A stretch of DNA of 64,000 bases from CAWFQB01 sp965277875 (GTDB taxonomy: Bacteria > Armatimonadota > Chthonomonadetes > Chthonomonadales > Chthonomonadaceae), in assembly GCA_965277875.1 (NCBI GenBank), contig CBDIDV010000002.1:6076001-6140000 (forward strand), written 5' to 3'. A program made the position numbers and the translations under genes. Positions within the stretch are counted from its first letter, which is position 1. Each line of letters starts with the position of its first letter. The notes beneath the pieces are model-generated. The model saw only the letters and a program-made list of their open reading frames with translations. It ran no database searches and had not been told where the DNA came from. Positions 51,913 through 62,557 of the stretch are shown one piece after another.

Positions 51913-53349
51913 TTTAGTTTCCGGTAAATGAAGCGGCTTGCGCCGCCTGTTGCGGCGTTGCTTGTGCCTTGTGGCGTCTGTGGGCGTCCACTCCGGTCTT
52001 CAAGTGGGCCGTGACGCTGTTCTTTTTGCGCAGTTGTGCCGCCAGGTCGGGCAAGTCCGCACAATGCACCTGTCCAAGTACGCGCCGCAGCCGTCCGCCC
52101 GTGGGCCGCGCCGCCCGATCCCAGAACCCCGAAGCGACCGGCTGGCTGGTCGCGGCGACATACGACAGGAGATTACCCGCAAGCAGGGCGAGTTCAGGCA
52201 GGCGAAAGCGGCTTTCCTGTCCCCACACATACGCCCGCTCGCAGCCGAGCAGCGGCTTGGCGGCCAGGGGCAGATGCTCCACGCCCCAGCGTTCCTTGTA
52301 TAAGCGCCACAACGCCCACGCACTCACGCTCAGGTTCGTTGCCAGCAGCAGCGGTTCCTTGTAGCGCGGGTCGTAGATGGCGACCAGCCGGAACGTGGGC
52401 ACGCCCGGTTTGGCGTCGGGCAGAACCAGGTTGTTCCATATCTGCGCTGTCAAACGGTGTGCGCCGTCGTGCCAGCGCGCCGTGGCGTCACAAGGCGTGG
52501 CCGCAATGTCCTTGCCGGCCCGCGTTCGCGCTAAGGGCCGCACGATGTCGCCGCGTGTGGGGCGGCGTCCGCGTCCTTTGTAGGCGGGCAGTTCGCTGCG
52601 CCGCGCCGTCTGGTTGGCGCGGGCGCGGGCCACAAAGCGTAGGTTCTCGGCGGTCAGCAGATCGGCGAGGGCAAAGCCCGCATCTACAATCAGGGCTTCG
52701 CACGCGGCAAGCGTTCTGGCCGCCTGCGCGACCAGCCGCGTTTGCAGGTCACTCTCGCTTTCGCCTGCCTTGCGCCGCACGAACAAGCGCGGCAGAGCGA
52801 AGCGCATGTTACCGATGCGCCCGACGGCCACGCCCAACCCGAAGCAGACGGCAGGCAGGGCCTTGCCCGCCGTACTCACATAGTGTTTGCTGTCCAGGCC
52901 CTGCAAGTGGGGGCGAAAGAAGGCGGTCAGGTCACAGGCGACCGGGCGCACGCCTTCATAACAGGCGGCAACGAAGCGGCCTTCCTGTATTACCGTCTGC
53001 TGCCAGCGGGCGAGCAGGTCGGCGGTGTTCCAGCCGCCATAGCACAGGGCGGCACTACTGCGGCGCACCGCGGCAGGCGCAAGGCCCAAGCTGTCCAGAG
53101 CGGCAAACACGGCTCCGCGCGCGTGGAGGAAACGCCCGGACATAAGCGCGAGGAACAAGTGCAGCAGGCCCAGGTTCGTGCCGAGCGGCACATCTTCCAG
53201 CACTTGCGTGAGCAGGGTACAGATACGGTAGACTAAGAGTGACATCAGGTAAGCCTCGGCCAGTGTAGTGTGGTAACTCTACTGTACCGCAGCCGCTTGC
53301 CTGATGTCGCACCCGAATTGTGTCTACATACTTTTACCGGAAACTAAAG
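51913..53349 (-). mobile_element. IS4-type insertion sequence, copy 2
   Basis: Same length, ends and orientation as the copy at 17774-19210, offset by 34,139 bases. Left flank TTTATC and right flank CTTATC suggest a 6-bp target duplication with one change. It lies between the XRE operon and the giant helicase operon. Confidence 0.95.
51914..53245 (-). CDS. IS4-family DDE transposase, second copy
   Basis: The 443-residue protein is identical to the one at 17775-19106, including the Y-(2)-R-(3)-E-(6)-K signature. Two identical copies 34 kb apart point to recent transposition. Confidence 0.95.
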   Translation of the reverse strand: MSLLVYRICTLLTQVLEDVPLGTNLGLLHLFLALMSGRFLHARGAVFAALDSLGLAPAAVRRSSAALCYGGWNTADLLARWQQTVIQEGRFVAACYEGVRPVACDLTAFFRPHLQGLDSKHYVSTAGKALPAVCFGLGVAVGRIGNMRFALPRLFVRRKAGESESDLQTRLVAQAARTLAACEALIVDAGFALADLLTAENLRFVARARANQTARRSELPAYKGRGRRPTRGDIVRPLARTRAGKDIAATPCDATARWHDGAHRLTAQIWNNLVLPDAKPGVPTFRLVAIYDPRYKEPLLLATNLSVSAWALWRLYKERWGVEHLPLAAKPLLGCERAYVWGQESRFRLPELALLAGNLLSYVAATSQPVASGFWDRAARPTGGRLRRVLGQVHCADLPDLAAQLRKKNSVTAHLKTGVDAHRRHKAQATPQQAAQAASFTGN

Positions 53350-53389
53350 CTTATCTAAAGCGTTAATGTAAGGAGTTCATTATTTGTTC

Positions 53390-56300
53390 TCAGTCGAACC
53401 AGGCAGTGTTGTCACGTATGGCTCTGGCTTTATCTTTGCCGATTAGAACTCTCGCTAGACGGTAGAAATGTCCTGCCATCGCGCCTTTGTCGTAGAGGTC
53501 AGTGGCAGCGATTTCTATGACATGATAGTCTCTATTCCGCAGTTCAGTGCGAATGGCATAATCGTTTTCTTGATTCGCCGCGTTACCGTGGATATGCGCG
53601 CTGAGGCCGTCCAGATAAACGCAGGTACCGGGGTCATCCTCATCCCCAGGCCAAAAGCAATCCGGGGACGTGGAACCCAATGGCTTGCCCAGCATAATCT
53701 GTTTGTGCCACTCCGCTGCTGGGAAGGCAGCGCTTTCCAACATGGACTTGAGTAGAGCCTCGGCATTATTCACCGGCATATCTGATCCGGTCGGCCCCGT
53801 AGTGGGCAGTTGAGGCGGAATGTCGTGGGCAAGCGTTATAGACACGCCCATGTTGTCTATCAAATCCGCCGCAAGTTTGCGATTCAGGTGGGCATGGAAA
53901 AAGCCATTTCGGAATGTGTACAAACAATCAATACACGCGCGCGCGCAGCCGGAAGAACAGCCTCGCGTCGCTGTAAGCGCAGCCTGTGCCACTTCACCGA
54001 ACCGTGCTAAAATCTGGTCAATCAGCCCTGATCCACCCGGCATTGGGTCAACTAAGAGAGCGTCACAGGCGTCCACGCCGGGCTTGCCAATTACCAGAAT
54101 GTCAATGTCATCTTTTTCCATCTCCAGCACCTGCGCGGCTCCGGTACGAATTGCTTCTGCCATCGAGTACGCTTCGTCCCGCGTGGCGCAGTCGGGAAGC
54201 ATGAGGGCGTCGGCGACAACATCGGCGTAAAAACCGGCTTGTTCGACGCGCCTTCCGCATCGTTCTTCATGGTCTGCGACGAAATGCTCCCGTTCGGCTT
54301 GTGAAGAAAACGGCGAGCGGCTTTGCCCACAGACCAGGCAGGCCGGATACCCAAACGCTCGTTGATTCACCAACGAGGTCGGCCCGATGTTGACCATTCG
54401 CAGATGAACGCCACGGCGGTGGAGCAGGCTGCGCGCTCCCCATTGGTATGCCTTCCCTCCACTATGCCGCCCCAATTCATAGCCAAATACGGAAACTGGC
54501 ATTTGGAAGCGGTATTCCTCGTCATCCGAAATATGAGAGATGTGGCTCATGTCCACGTCGCAAATCGGTACAGCGGGCAGGAGGCCCAGGCTGAGACTGG
54601 CAAGTGTTGCCGTCTCCGTGCCTGCGACTGACACTATGCCTGCCTCGGATACCGCTTGCGCTTCGGCGTCTACCTGAAATCTTAGAGGTTCTTCCATCGC
54701 CTGCAAATGGAAATAGCGCGGGACGAATCGGTGTCCATTCGCATAGATCATATTGCCAGGCACGTATTCCCTGACTGCGATAGAGGCTGGGCGCGGCAGT
54801 TCAAAGTCTTTGCTGGCAACCAAATGCTTAGGCAGGTTCGCTGTGCCGATGATGGCACCGATTTCCAGGCCGTAGCCGGGCAGGAACCCCTCTGCCGCGA
54901 GGACATTGTACGTGTTGGTATCGTCGTGACCCTCAGCCTCATGGCGGCTACGGTGCGCTTGCCCCTTGTAGCGTTTTATCAACCGGTCGCATCGAGCATA
55001 GAGAGCGTCTTCGTCCGGGTCGAGCGTTCCCTTTTTCTTGCGACGCTCATCCAGACGCCGCATTTGGTCGAGCGCCCAGTCCAATCGCTTTTTGAGTGTC
55101 TTGATGACATTCTGCAGTTCTGCAGTCATGTTTGTCACACCGCTTTTCAAGCGTTCCGCCGTGACAACCTCATTGTCTTCGGCGGGCCAGCCTTGCGCGA
55201 AAACGCTTTCAACATAAGCGCTAAGATCGGCAGTGTGCTTTGTGATGACCGCATTCAGTGGGCTTACGTCATAGAGTTGAGCGCACACATTGCCTGTGGC
55301 ATCAAAGAGGTACTGTTTGATTTGGCGGGGCAAAACCGTTTCCAGTATGATCGCAATTTCCTCTCGTTCGGCAACGGAAAGCGCGCCTGTGTTGCGCGTC
55401 AACTGATGCAGACGGGTGATCACCGTAGCATGGATATGCTTGGCGACCATCAACTCGTTGCGGAGATTAAAGTGCGGTGGCTCTACACGGCCTTCCAACA
55501 TCTTTGCTGGGTTGGCAAAATACGCCTGATCATGGCTGGCGGGTCGCGCATAGGTGATGTTGACCGCCATGCGGTGACGCCGCCCCGCGCGCCCTGCACG
55601 CTGCCAATAATTCGCTGGAAGCGGAGGCACGTTTCGCATTAGCACCGCATCCAGTGCGCCGATGTCCACGCCAAGTTCAAGCGTGGGTGTCGCCACCAGG
55701 GTGTTGATGGCCTCGCCCTGACCTTTGAACAAAAGTTCAAGCCTTTCACGGTCATTTGATGGCACTTGGGCAGAGTGTTCCTGTGGACGCAACATTCGCC
55801 TTGTATTGTCTAGCATTTCAAGGTCATAGTTGTCAGCGTCTTCCGGTTCAAACACCAGTATACCGTCACACCGCCACGCCAGGCAGCGATCTAGGGGCAT
55901 GGGCCGAGGCTGTGCGCGCCGACATTTTTTGCACCGCCATAGTCCTTTATTCGGTACGATTTTAAGGCAGTCAGCATCCACCTGATGTGCGCCCTCACAG
56001 TTGGGCAAGGGCTTCCCCTTCGAGCCGTTTAGGGTAACTAGTACAATAACTTTCAGATCATCAACCAGGAATGCCCACAGCGCGCGCACAAATACATCCA
56101 CGCCCTCTTTCGGCACCCCCCAAGTGCGGGCTATCTGCCTAACCGAAGTGTCACCAGAAGTTCCCAGCCAGTGCATCAGGCGATTAGCCGCAGGATTGTC
56201 ACGCTCTAGTTTCAAGCCTTTAGGGACTCCCTTCAACATCGGAAGATACCCTCGCATCACTTCGTAGTCTCCGTCCTGCCACATACGAGTATATTGATGG

Positions 56301-58786
56301 CCTTCACGGTCTAGCAGGAAAAGGCTGCGTCTCATCCGATCTAGTAACCCAGCGATGCCTTCCGTAAAGCGATCCGCCTCCAAGCCCAGCCGCGTGGCCC
56401 ATTCGGTTACAAAGGGGACGGTCTGCGTCAAGCCCGCATACTCAATCCGAATACGACCAACTGGTTCTAGCCCCTGTCGGTTCTTGGCACCGCTAACGAT
56501 CTCACGAAGCACCTGGATTCGCAGATAACGTTTCCGCTCCTCTGCGTGCTTTACGCCTTGCGTCTCTTTTCTCAGGACGTTCCATACCTCTGGGGCGAGC
56601 GCACGGGATAAAGGATCGTCCTCTTCCAACATCTTATCTAGGGTAGCAGTCAGGTCGCCAACGGAAAGCGCGCCTTTGTTGATTTCCTGCGCCATCAAAG
56701 AGCGCAAACGGAAACGTCGGGCGTGGTCACGCATCCACCCAGCCTGGAACGCCGCATCCTGACGATTGTCACAAAACACGAGCAGGCGCGCACGCTCGGC
56801 GTTATTCACCATGTCTTGCGCCAGAATATGCACGTCGGAAACCGTGTTGGCGCGAACGGCACGCGTTGGTTCACGGTAGCGTCCACCATTTCTGCGGCCC
56901 TGCGTCCCACAAGAAATACAACGCGTTAATTTTCCTGGGTCATCTGATTTCTGCTGAATAGCGAGCAGGCGAACTGGAACTTCATCCCTGCCACATCCAC
57001 CACATGACTCGAATGACACGTTATGGAGCGTACCACAACTACGGCAAAGGTAAACTTCGGCAGTACGGGCGGGATCATCGTCATCTTCCTCAGCCGCAAT
57101 CAGGCTATCAATAAGCATTACGCGCTTACCTCCCTGACTTTCCTCCAGTGGCAGCCATACGCGTTTTGTCCCTACTGCCTCACCACCTCCAGGTTTGTCC
57201 CCAGTAAACGTGAAATCGGCAACATGATGGGTAAAATAGTGCTGCCCACAAGTGTAACAGGTGACAATCGGCAGCCGCGCTATCTTTTCACTTCCCCGCA
57301 TTTTCTCTGCATCCTCAGCGGTTAGATGCAGAAGCAGATGTTCGCCGCTTGTCGGAAACGTGACGACTGCGCCGCCAACGCCGCGCACAAAATTATGCAC
57401 TACAGGGCGTAGCAGAGGACGGCCTTCGGCCCGTGCCGCCGCCCCAAGCGCCAGCCAGATCAACGTCTCTTCCTCCGGCACAGCCCGCCCGACGCGCCCA
57501 GATACCGCTACAACCAGATCAGCAAGCGCAAGAGGGCGCTTGAGAATGTCGGCGAGTTCGTAGACAACACGGTTAGTAGACAGTTCTTGATGAAGGGCTT
57601 CTTGCCAGTCCACTTCAGGCAACACTCGCCCCGTCATCTGACCGTAGGCCGCGACAATGGGTATGGCAGTGTCCGCGTCCACGGCGGCGAGAACGGCGCG
57701 CAGGTGATCGGCAGGAGTGCCAGGAAGCGGTGGGGGAACAATCAGGTGTTTAGCCCAAACGTCGGATTCGTATTCCTCGCCGACAAGCGCCACGTTTTCG
57801 CGTGGAACCCCAAAAAAGCGCGCGGCAAAATCTTTGCCCGCCTCTGGCCCTTTTTCCGTATCGGCAATGGTGGCTGACGTGGCAATACATACGGTGTCTC
57901 TTTCGTCCTTACCGCAGTAGGCGCGCAGGCGACGAATAAGGCATGACGTTTCCCCGCCCGCCGCGCCACCATACGTATGCGCTTCATCGAAGACCAGGAA
58001 ATCCAAACGCGCCGAGTCGAACAACTCTACATCGGACTGGCGAGTGAGAAGAAGTTCGAGTTGTTTAACGTTGGTAAGCAGGATGCGCGGCTGCTGTCCG
58101 GGCGTTCGCATCTCCTCACGGGAACAGCGCTCCTCGGCGGGATGCACGGACAGACCCGGCTGCTCCTTTTGCGCCTTTTCAAGCGCAGCCTGATAATCGG
58201 CGCGCGACGCGCCCGTTTTCAATCGTTTTCCTGCGACATCCGAAGCCTTTTCAGGGGTCTTGCCGACATACATCCCGAATGAAATTCCCGTACCGGCGAG
58301 AAGATCACGCAGGCGGCCCAGTTGGTCTTCGGCAAGCGCGTTCATAGGGTACACAATTACGGCGGTGATGCCTGCGGGCGCGCCCTGATCGCGCAATTGC
58401 AAACAGCGGCTCAGAATGGGGTAAAAAAAACATTCCGACTTACCCGAACCCGTGCCGGTGGAAACCAGTGTGGAGTGTCCTCCAACGATAGCGCGATACG
58501 CCCGCTCCTGATGCCCGTAGAGCGTCGGATAAGGGTGCAGTTGCGCGAGCAGAGGATGTGCCAGGCCCTCCGCCACCAGTTGCGACATGGACGCGCCTGC
58601 CCGGAAAGACCGGGATAGGCTCACATAGGGGCCGCGCATAAGGGGCGTGTTGCGCGTGGTATCCAGCGATAACAGGGCGCGCATCTGGGCGTAGAGTTCC
58701 GGGTCGGCAAAGGGGTACGCGGTCAACTGGTAGCGCAGGAAGTTTCCGACAACCTTCTCGGTATAGGCAACGGGATTTAAGGCCAT
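53390..58786 (-). CDS. Giant DEAD/DEAH helicase with DUF1998 region and C-terminal nuclease-like domain
   Basis: The 1798-residue protein has Walker A GTGSGKS (111-117), DEAH at 267-270, SAT (ATSATIA) and motif VI QRAGRAGRR. Several zinc-binding Cys pairs lie at about 510-640 (CYTCGQHYF, CRSCGTLHN, CISCGTQGRR). A DUF1998/MZB region follows, with LLVDPMPGGSGLIDQIL and the cysteines GCSSGCARACIDCLYTFRN. The last 130 residues (EWHKQIMLGKPLGS to CVYLDGLSAHIHGN to RTELRNRDYHVIEI) resemble a Vsr/DUF559-like endonuclease, with the D-G-x-x-x-H core. This combination is like Druantia DruE and DISARM DrmA/B helicases, but the neighbours do not match either system. It should translocate on DNA and may cut it. 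Confidence 0.8.
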   Translation of the reverse strand: MALNPVAYTEKVVGNFLRYQLTAYPFADPELYAQMRALLSLDTTRNTPLMRGPYVSLSRSFRAGASMSQLVAEGLAHPLLAQLHPYPTLYGHQERAYRAIVGGHSTLVSTGTGSGKSECFFYPILSRCLQLRDQGAPAGITAVIVYPMNALAEDQLGRLRDLLAGTGISFGMYVGKTPEKASDVAGKRLKTGASRADYQAALEKAQKEQPGLSVHPAEERCSREEMRTPGQQPRILLTNVKQLELLLTRQSDVELFDSARLDFLVFDEAHTYGGAAGGETSCLIRRLRAYCGKDERDTVCIATSATIADTEKGPEAGKDFAARFFGVPRENVALVGEEYESDVWAKHLIVPPPLPGTPADHLRAVLAAVDADTAIPIVAAYGQMTGRVLPEVDWQEALHQELSTNRVVYELADILKRPLALADLVVAVSGRVGRAVPEEETLIWLALGAAARAEGRPLLRPVVHNFVRGVGGAVVTFPTSGEHLLLHLTAEDAEKMRGSEKIARLPIVTCYTCGQHYFTHHVADFTFTGDKPGGGEAVGTKRVWLPLEESQGGKRVMLIDSLIAAEEDDDDPARTAEVYLCRSCGTLHNVSFESCGGCGRDEVPVRLLAIQQKSDDPGKLTRCISCGTQGRRNGGRYREPTRAVRANTVSDVHILAQDMVNNAERARLLVFCDNRQDAAFQAGWMRDHARRFRLRSLMAQEINKGALSVGDLTATLDKMLEEDDPLSRALAPEVWNVLRKETQGVKHAEERKRYLRIQVLREIVSGAKNRQGLEPVGRIRIEYAGLTQTVPFVTEWATRLGLEADRFTEGIAGLLDRMRRSLFLLDREGHQYTRMWQDGDYEVMRGYLPMLKGVPKGLKLERDNPAANRLMHWLGTSGDTSVRQIARTWGVPKEGVDVFVRALWAFLVDDLKVIVLVTLNGSKGKPLPNCEGAHQVDADCLKIVPNKGLWRCKKCRRAQPRPMPLDRCLAWRCDGILVFEPEDADNYDLEMLDNTRRMLRPQEHSAQVPSNDRERLELLFKGQGEAINTLVATPTLELGVDIGALDAVLMRNVPPLPANYWQRAGRAGRRHRMAVNITYARPASHDQAYFANPAKMLEGRVEPPHFNLRNELMVAKHIHATVITRLHQLTRNTGALSVAEREEIAIILETVLPRQIKQYLFDATGNVCAQLYDVSPLNAVITKHTADLSAYVESVFAQGWPAEDNEVVTAERLKSGVTNMTAELQNVIKTLKKRLDWALDQMRRLDERRKKKGTLDPDEDALYARCDRLIKRYKGQAHRSRHEAEGHDDTNTYNVLAAEGFLPGYGLEIGAIIGTANLPKHLVASKDFELPRPASIAVREYVPGNMIYANGHRFVPRYFHLQAMEEPLRFQVDAEAQAVSEAGIVSVAGTETATLASLSLGLLPAVPICDVDMSHISHISDDEEYRFQMPVSVFGYELGRHSGGKAYQWGARSLLHRRGVHLRMVNIGPTSLVNQRAFGYPACLVCGQSRSPFSSQAEREHFVADHEERCGRRVEQAGFYADVVADALMLPDCATRDEAYSMAEAIRTGAAQVLEMEKDDIDILVIGKPGVDACDALLVDPMPGGSGLIDQILARFGEVAQAALTATRGCSSGCARACIDCLYTFRNGFFHAHLNRKLAADLIDNMGVSITLAHDIPPQLPTTGPTGSDMPVNNAEALLKSMLESAAFPAAEWHKQIMLGKPLGSTSPDCFWPGDEDDPGTCVYLDGLSAHIHGNAANQENDYAIRTELRNRDYHVIEIAATDLYDKGAMAGHFYRLARVLIGKDKARAIRDNTAWFD

Positions 58787-58832
58787 GATTATTCCTCATA
58801 AAGGTTCAAAGCAAATTTAGCCTCGGAACAAG

Positions 58833-61800
58833 TCAGATAAAATTAGTATCTATGAGCGCTTTGGCATCGTGGCTCAAAGTGGGGGCTTCTTCCGTGGTTC
58901 GCAAGCGACCAGGAAAGTTTTTGTTATACCAATGCTTTTTGGTTTCCCAATGGTTTTTGTACTTTTCGTCCAACATTCCGAGATGTTCCCAGTAGTATTG
59001 CTCGCCATTCCAGGTGATCGTGAAATCGGGCAGGTAGAATGTCCCGTCCGGCGCATACAGTGGAGCCTCGTACAGGAAGGGAATATCGCGCTCATGCAGC
59101 ATGTTGGCAATAATCACTTCGGACTTGGAGCGCACCATCACATTTGCCAGTGTATGATGAATCTTGCCTTCGGCGTACCATTCCTTCCGGTTGAGAATGG
59201 CGTCGGGAACGGGGCGGAACTGGAACAGGGAGGCGTTGATGCCAATAAGGGCCGAACTCTCCGGGCGATACATCGTCAACACCGGCGCAATATCGCGTTC
59301 GATAAACAGCGTACAATGACGACTGGCGCGCGTGATGCCGGTATAGAACATTTCGCGGCTCAACAGCGTGGTTTTGCTCTGCGGAAGCACAAAATAAACC
59401 CGCTCGAACTCGCTGCCCTGCGCTTTGTGCGTCGAAACGGCGTAGCCCAATTCCAGGTTTTCACCGATGAATGACTCACCATTAGCCTCAACACGATATT
59501 CTGGATTTCGGTCGAAGACAATGTGCAGATGCTTTACTCGAAAGTAGTAGCCACGCCATCCTGCTTTGCCGTTCACGGTTTTGCAATCGGCAAGTGTGGG
59601 TTCGGCAAACCCAATTTCCCCATTATAAACGTTAATCTTTTCGGATTTTTTGGTCGCTTGGTTAAAGGCCCAAACGGGATTGGACTGTGGACGGTTCACG
59701 ACTTGGATCACTTTGTCGAACATAGCAACGCCGCTGAGATTCCCTTTCTGCAAACTCCACTTGTTGGCGAACTGCTGCACCACCTTGTTGAGGTTTTCCG
59801 TTCCGAATGGTTCACCGCGATACGGAGACAGAATTTGATAATAGTCGGCGCGCTTGCGTCCGTCTGTTCCTTTTTGCGCCGCATTCCACAACCTATTAGG
59901 GGCATACGGATCGAATGTTTGCCCGGTATCCACCTCCATATCGGAGACGATTTGCGCGGTCAGTTGCGTGGCGAGCGTGTCTGCGTCGTCCCAAAACAGA
60001 ACGCGCAGGTCTTTGTCAATGTCGCCACCCTCTTGCAGGCGTCGGAGCATCTGCTCGGCATCGCCATCCTGTCGGTGATCTTGCTTGTCGGCAGGAGGCG
60101 TTCGCTCGAAGACGGAGGCGAGTTCAAGGATTCCGGTTCCACGCTTTTTGATGCGGTTCGCCATCTGGCGGATATTGGTGGTCAGAACCGCGACGCTTTC
60201 CGGCTTGCTTTCTGATAGCCAATCCATGATGTCGGCAAACACGCGCCCGCGTCCAATCGGCGGCAGTTGATTTTGGTCACCGACAAAAATGAGGCGCTGC
60301 ACCGTTGACCACTTGATGGCACGAAACAGGGCTGCCATCAACTCCAAGTCCAGCATGGAGGCTTCGTCAATGATGTAGGTACTCGCGTTGTCCGCCTTTT
60401 GCCCACCCTCCGCTTTGAAAGTCATGTTGCCATTTAGCCAGCCGCGCTTGGCGAGGAAGGAGTGAACCGTGGAGGCGTCCTTCCCCGTTGCGCTGCGGAT
60501 GCGCTCGGCGGCTTTGCCGGTAGGGGCCAGCAGGCAGAAACTCGTACCCGCCCCGTGCGCCTTCTCGATAGCCTCGATAATGGCTTTGATAATCGTGGTT
60601 TTCCCGGTACCTGCGGAGCCTGAGAGAATCGAAATGGGTTGGAGAAAGATGCCCTGACACACCGCCGCCTGTCCGCCGATGGCTTTATCGTAAAGGCTGG
60701 GGTCTCCCTGCGCCAATTCACTTTCGGGATTATAGAGATAGTTGTGCCAGTGGGCTGTCGTGACCGGCGCTTTCAGAACAATGTCGGGGCGGCGCGTCAA
60801 CTGACGTATCTGCGTTTCGATGGCGCGCTCGGCCTCATAGACCGGCTTCCAGTACAGGTAGTTGCGCCCTTCATAATGACGGGTGGTAAGGGCAGGAGCC
60901 AATTCCTCTGCGTCCACTTCGATGTACTTTTCCGTGAACTGACGGCGCTTCCATTCCGGCAGAAAACTCAGACGATGGTTGACGGCGTGAATGATGTTGG
61001 CGGCGGGCAAAAACGTGTGCTTGGTTTCGCGCTTCAACTGCTCCACGCACAGGGCGCGCAGGCGGCGCGGATCATCCGGGTCTAACACGGACGGCTCACC
61101 GAGATCAGGCGAGGGGAACATGCCGTGATCAATACGATAGAACGGCAGCACGTCATCCGGGCTGTTACCGATGTATTGCTCAGAGATCAGGTAGGGGTTT
61201 GCGGCGATCTCATCCAGCGTTGCCGTGATGCTATGGTGCGCGCGATCTTCCGCAAGGATGGCTTTGATGTTGTCGGGAGAGAGGCCGTAGCGAGGAAAGA
61301 TGTCCGCGAGCAAACACTGCTCCGGCTCAATTTTCAATGCCCAGGCGCGACGCAGTTGTTTGGCGCGGGCGTCGGGTAGGTCTAGCCCGGCGACAGCAGG
61401 CGCTTTGTTCTGTAAAAAGTCGCGCAGCGCAGCGGCGGTTGCTTTTTCCTGCTGCGTTTCTACCCGTGTCTTCCAGAAGGGAATGGCTTCGGTAAAGCCC
61501 AGATAGTCCAGAACGCCGGTCATGCCGGGGTACAGGCCGCGCGCCTGCCACAGTTCGCCGATCAGGGATTGCAGCCACGCGATACGCACGGCCCAGTTTT
61601 CGCTGGTGTCCCCCATCTCTTGCAGCGTACCGGCGATTTCCAGAAACCGCTCCACGAGGTTGAGGGCTTCATCGTCGGAGAAGTCGCGCGTGCCGAACTT
61701 GAAATTGCGGGGGTTGTCGGGAACAAAGACGATTTTCGCCAGCGTGTCGGGATCATTGTGATAGCGGTGGTAGGGCAAGCAGAAGCCCTCATCGGGGAAG

Positions 61801-62432
61801 TGCGAGGTGATGTTGCGCTGCCACACAAAGCCGCCCGCGTACTTCTGCTTGACATCGGGGGTGCAGTCCTCGTAATACTCTAAAGCACCAACCTTTTTAA
61901 CGCGGGAGAGGCCGACGATAACGTACTGCTTCTGCTCGTCCTCGCTGAACGGGTTGCTGTAATTAGCGTAGTAGAAGATCAGGCTGTGATCCGGTTGGAT
62001 GGCGGCAAAGTAGTCGTTCGCCCTTTTCAGGCGCTCCTCATAGTTGAACTTGCCCTGCCCCGTCTCTTTGTTCTCCACCGCGTCGCCGTACATCTGCTCG
62101 TAAGGCCAGATGCAGACGGTGGCTGGCGGCATATCCCACTCGCGCTTTTTCGCGTTGTCCTTGCCCCACCAATCGGGCGGGTCGGCGAAGACGCGCAGTG
62201 TGTCCTTGCCGAACGCATTGATGCTGTACATGCACGGCGGCATGGCTTCAAGTTGGGCGCAGTTCTTACCGGCATTGGCCTGTTCCCAGGCGAGGTTGCG
62301 GCGTTCGCGGATCATTTCACCGGGATAGGAGTGGCAGCCGACACAATAGGTATTTTCTGCCGGATTCGTGCAGATGTGTCCGTTCCAGCCGTCATTGTGC
62401 CACGCGATGCGGGCGGAGATATGTGTCGCCAT
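58833..62432 (-). CDS. RecD-like helicase with novel N-terminal region and C-terminal PD-(D/E)XK-like domain
   Basis: The 1199-residue protein starts MATHISARIAWHNDGWNG with AAGGA upstream (62432); the frame to 62480 is rejected. The first 600 residues are a large region with Cys/His-rich start (NGHICTNPAENTYCVGCHSY) that is not a known helicase domain. Then come superfamily 1 motifs: Walker A GSAGTGKT (about 605-612), IIDEASMLD, VGDQNQLPP and a final STHKAQGSEFERVYFVLP with TGITRASRH, as in RecD2. The C-terminal 90 residues (MVRSKSEVIIANMLHERDIP, LPDFTI, YYWEHLGM) fit a nuclease with a D and E-x-H pattern. It is directly upstream of the giant DUF1998 helicase. Confidence 0.8.
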   Translation of the reverse strand: MATHISARIAWHNDGWNGHICTNPAENTYCVGCHSYPGEMIRERRNLAWEQANAGKNCAQLEAMPPCMYSINAFGKDTLRVFADPPDWWGKDNAKKREWDMPPATVCIWPYEQMYGDAVENKETGQGKFNYEERLKRANDYFAAIQPDHSLIFYYANYSNPFSEDEQKQYVIVGLSRVKKVGALEYYEDCTPDVKQKYAGGFVWQRNITSHFPDEGFCLPYHRYHNDPDTLAKIVFVPDNPRNFKFGTRDFSDDEALNLVERFLEIAGTLQEMGDTSENWAVRIAWLQSLIGELWQARGLYPGMTGVLDYLGFTEAIPFWKTRVETQQEKATAAALRDFLQNKAPAVAGLDLPDARAKQLRRAWALKIEPEQCLLADIFPRYGLSPDNIKAILAEDRAHHSITATLDEIAANPYLISEQYIGNSPDDVLPFYRIDHGMFPSPDLGEPSVLDPDDPRRLRALCVEQLKRETKHTFLPAANIIHAVNHRLSFLPEWKRRQFTEKYIEVDAEELAPALTTRHYEGRNYLYWKPVYEAERAIETQIRQLTRRPDIVLKAPVTTAHWHNYLYNPESELAQGDPSLYDKAIGGQAAVCQGIFLQPISILSGSAGTGKTTIIKAIIEAIEKAHGAGTSFCLLAPTGKAAERIRSATGKDASTVHSFLAKRGWLNGNMTFKAEGGQKADNASTYIIDEASMLDLELMAALFRAIKWSTVQRLIFVGDQNQLPPIGRGRVFADIMDWLSESKPESVAVLTTNIRQMANRIKKRGTGILELASVFERTPPADKQDHRQDGDAEQMLRRLQEGGDIDKDLRVLFWDDADTLATQLTAQIVSDMEVDTGQTFDPYAPNRLWNAAQKGTDGRKRADYYQILSPYRGEPFGTENLNKVVQQFANKWSLQKGNLSGVAMFDKVIQVVNRPQSNPVWAFNQATKKSEKINVYNGEIGFAEPTLADCKTVNGKAGWRGYYFRVKHLHIVFDRNPEYRVEANGESFIGENLELGYAVSTHKAQGSEFERVYFVLPQSKTTLLSREMFYTGITRASRHCTLFIERDIAPVLTMYRPESSALIGINASLFQFRPVPDAILNRKEWYAEGKIHHTLANVMVRSKSEVIIANMLHERDIPFLYEAPLYAPDGTFYLPDFTITWNGEQYYWEHLGMLDEKYKNHWETKKHWYNKNFPGRLRTTEEAPTLSHDAKALIDTNFI

Positions 62433-62557
62433 GATGTCCTTTTCAAGTGCGGGGCAAGTCTGCAAAATGTTGTCCGACACCGTAAGAACGAGAACACCGA
62501 CGAATTCGGATTTCGTAACAAGCGCGATGGCTCCGCATTCGCGCCTCCGGGTTATAA

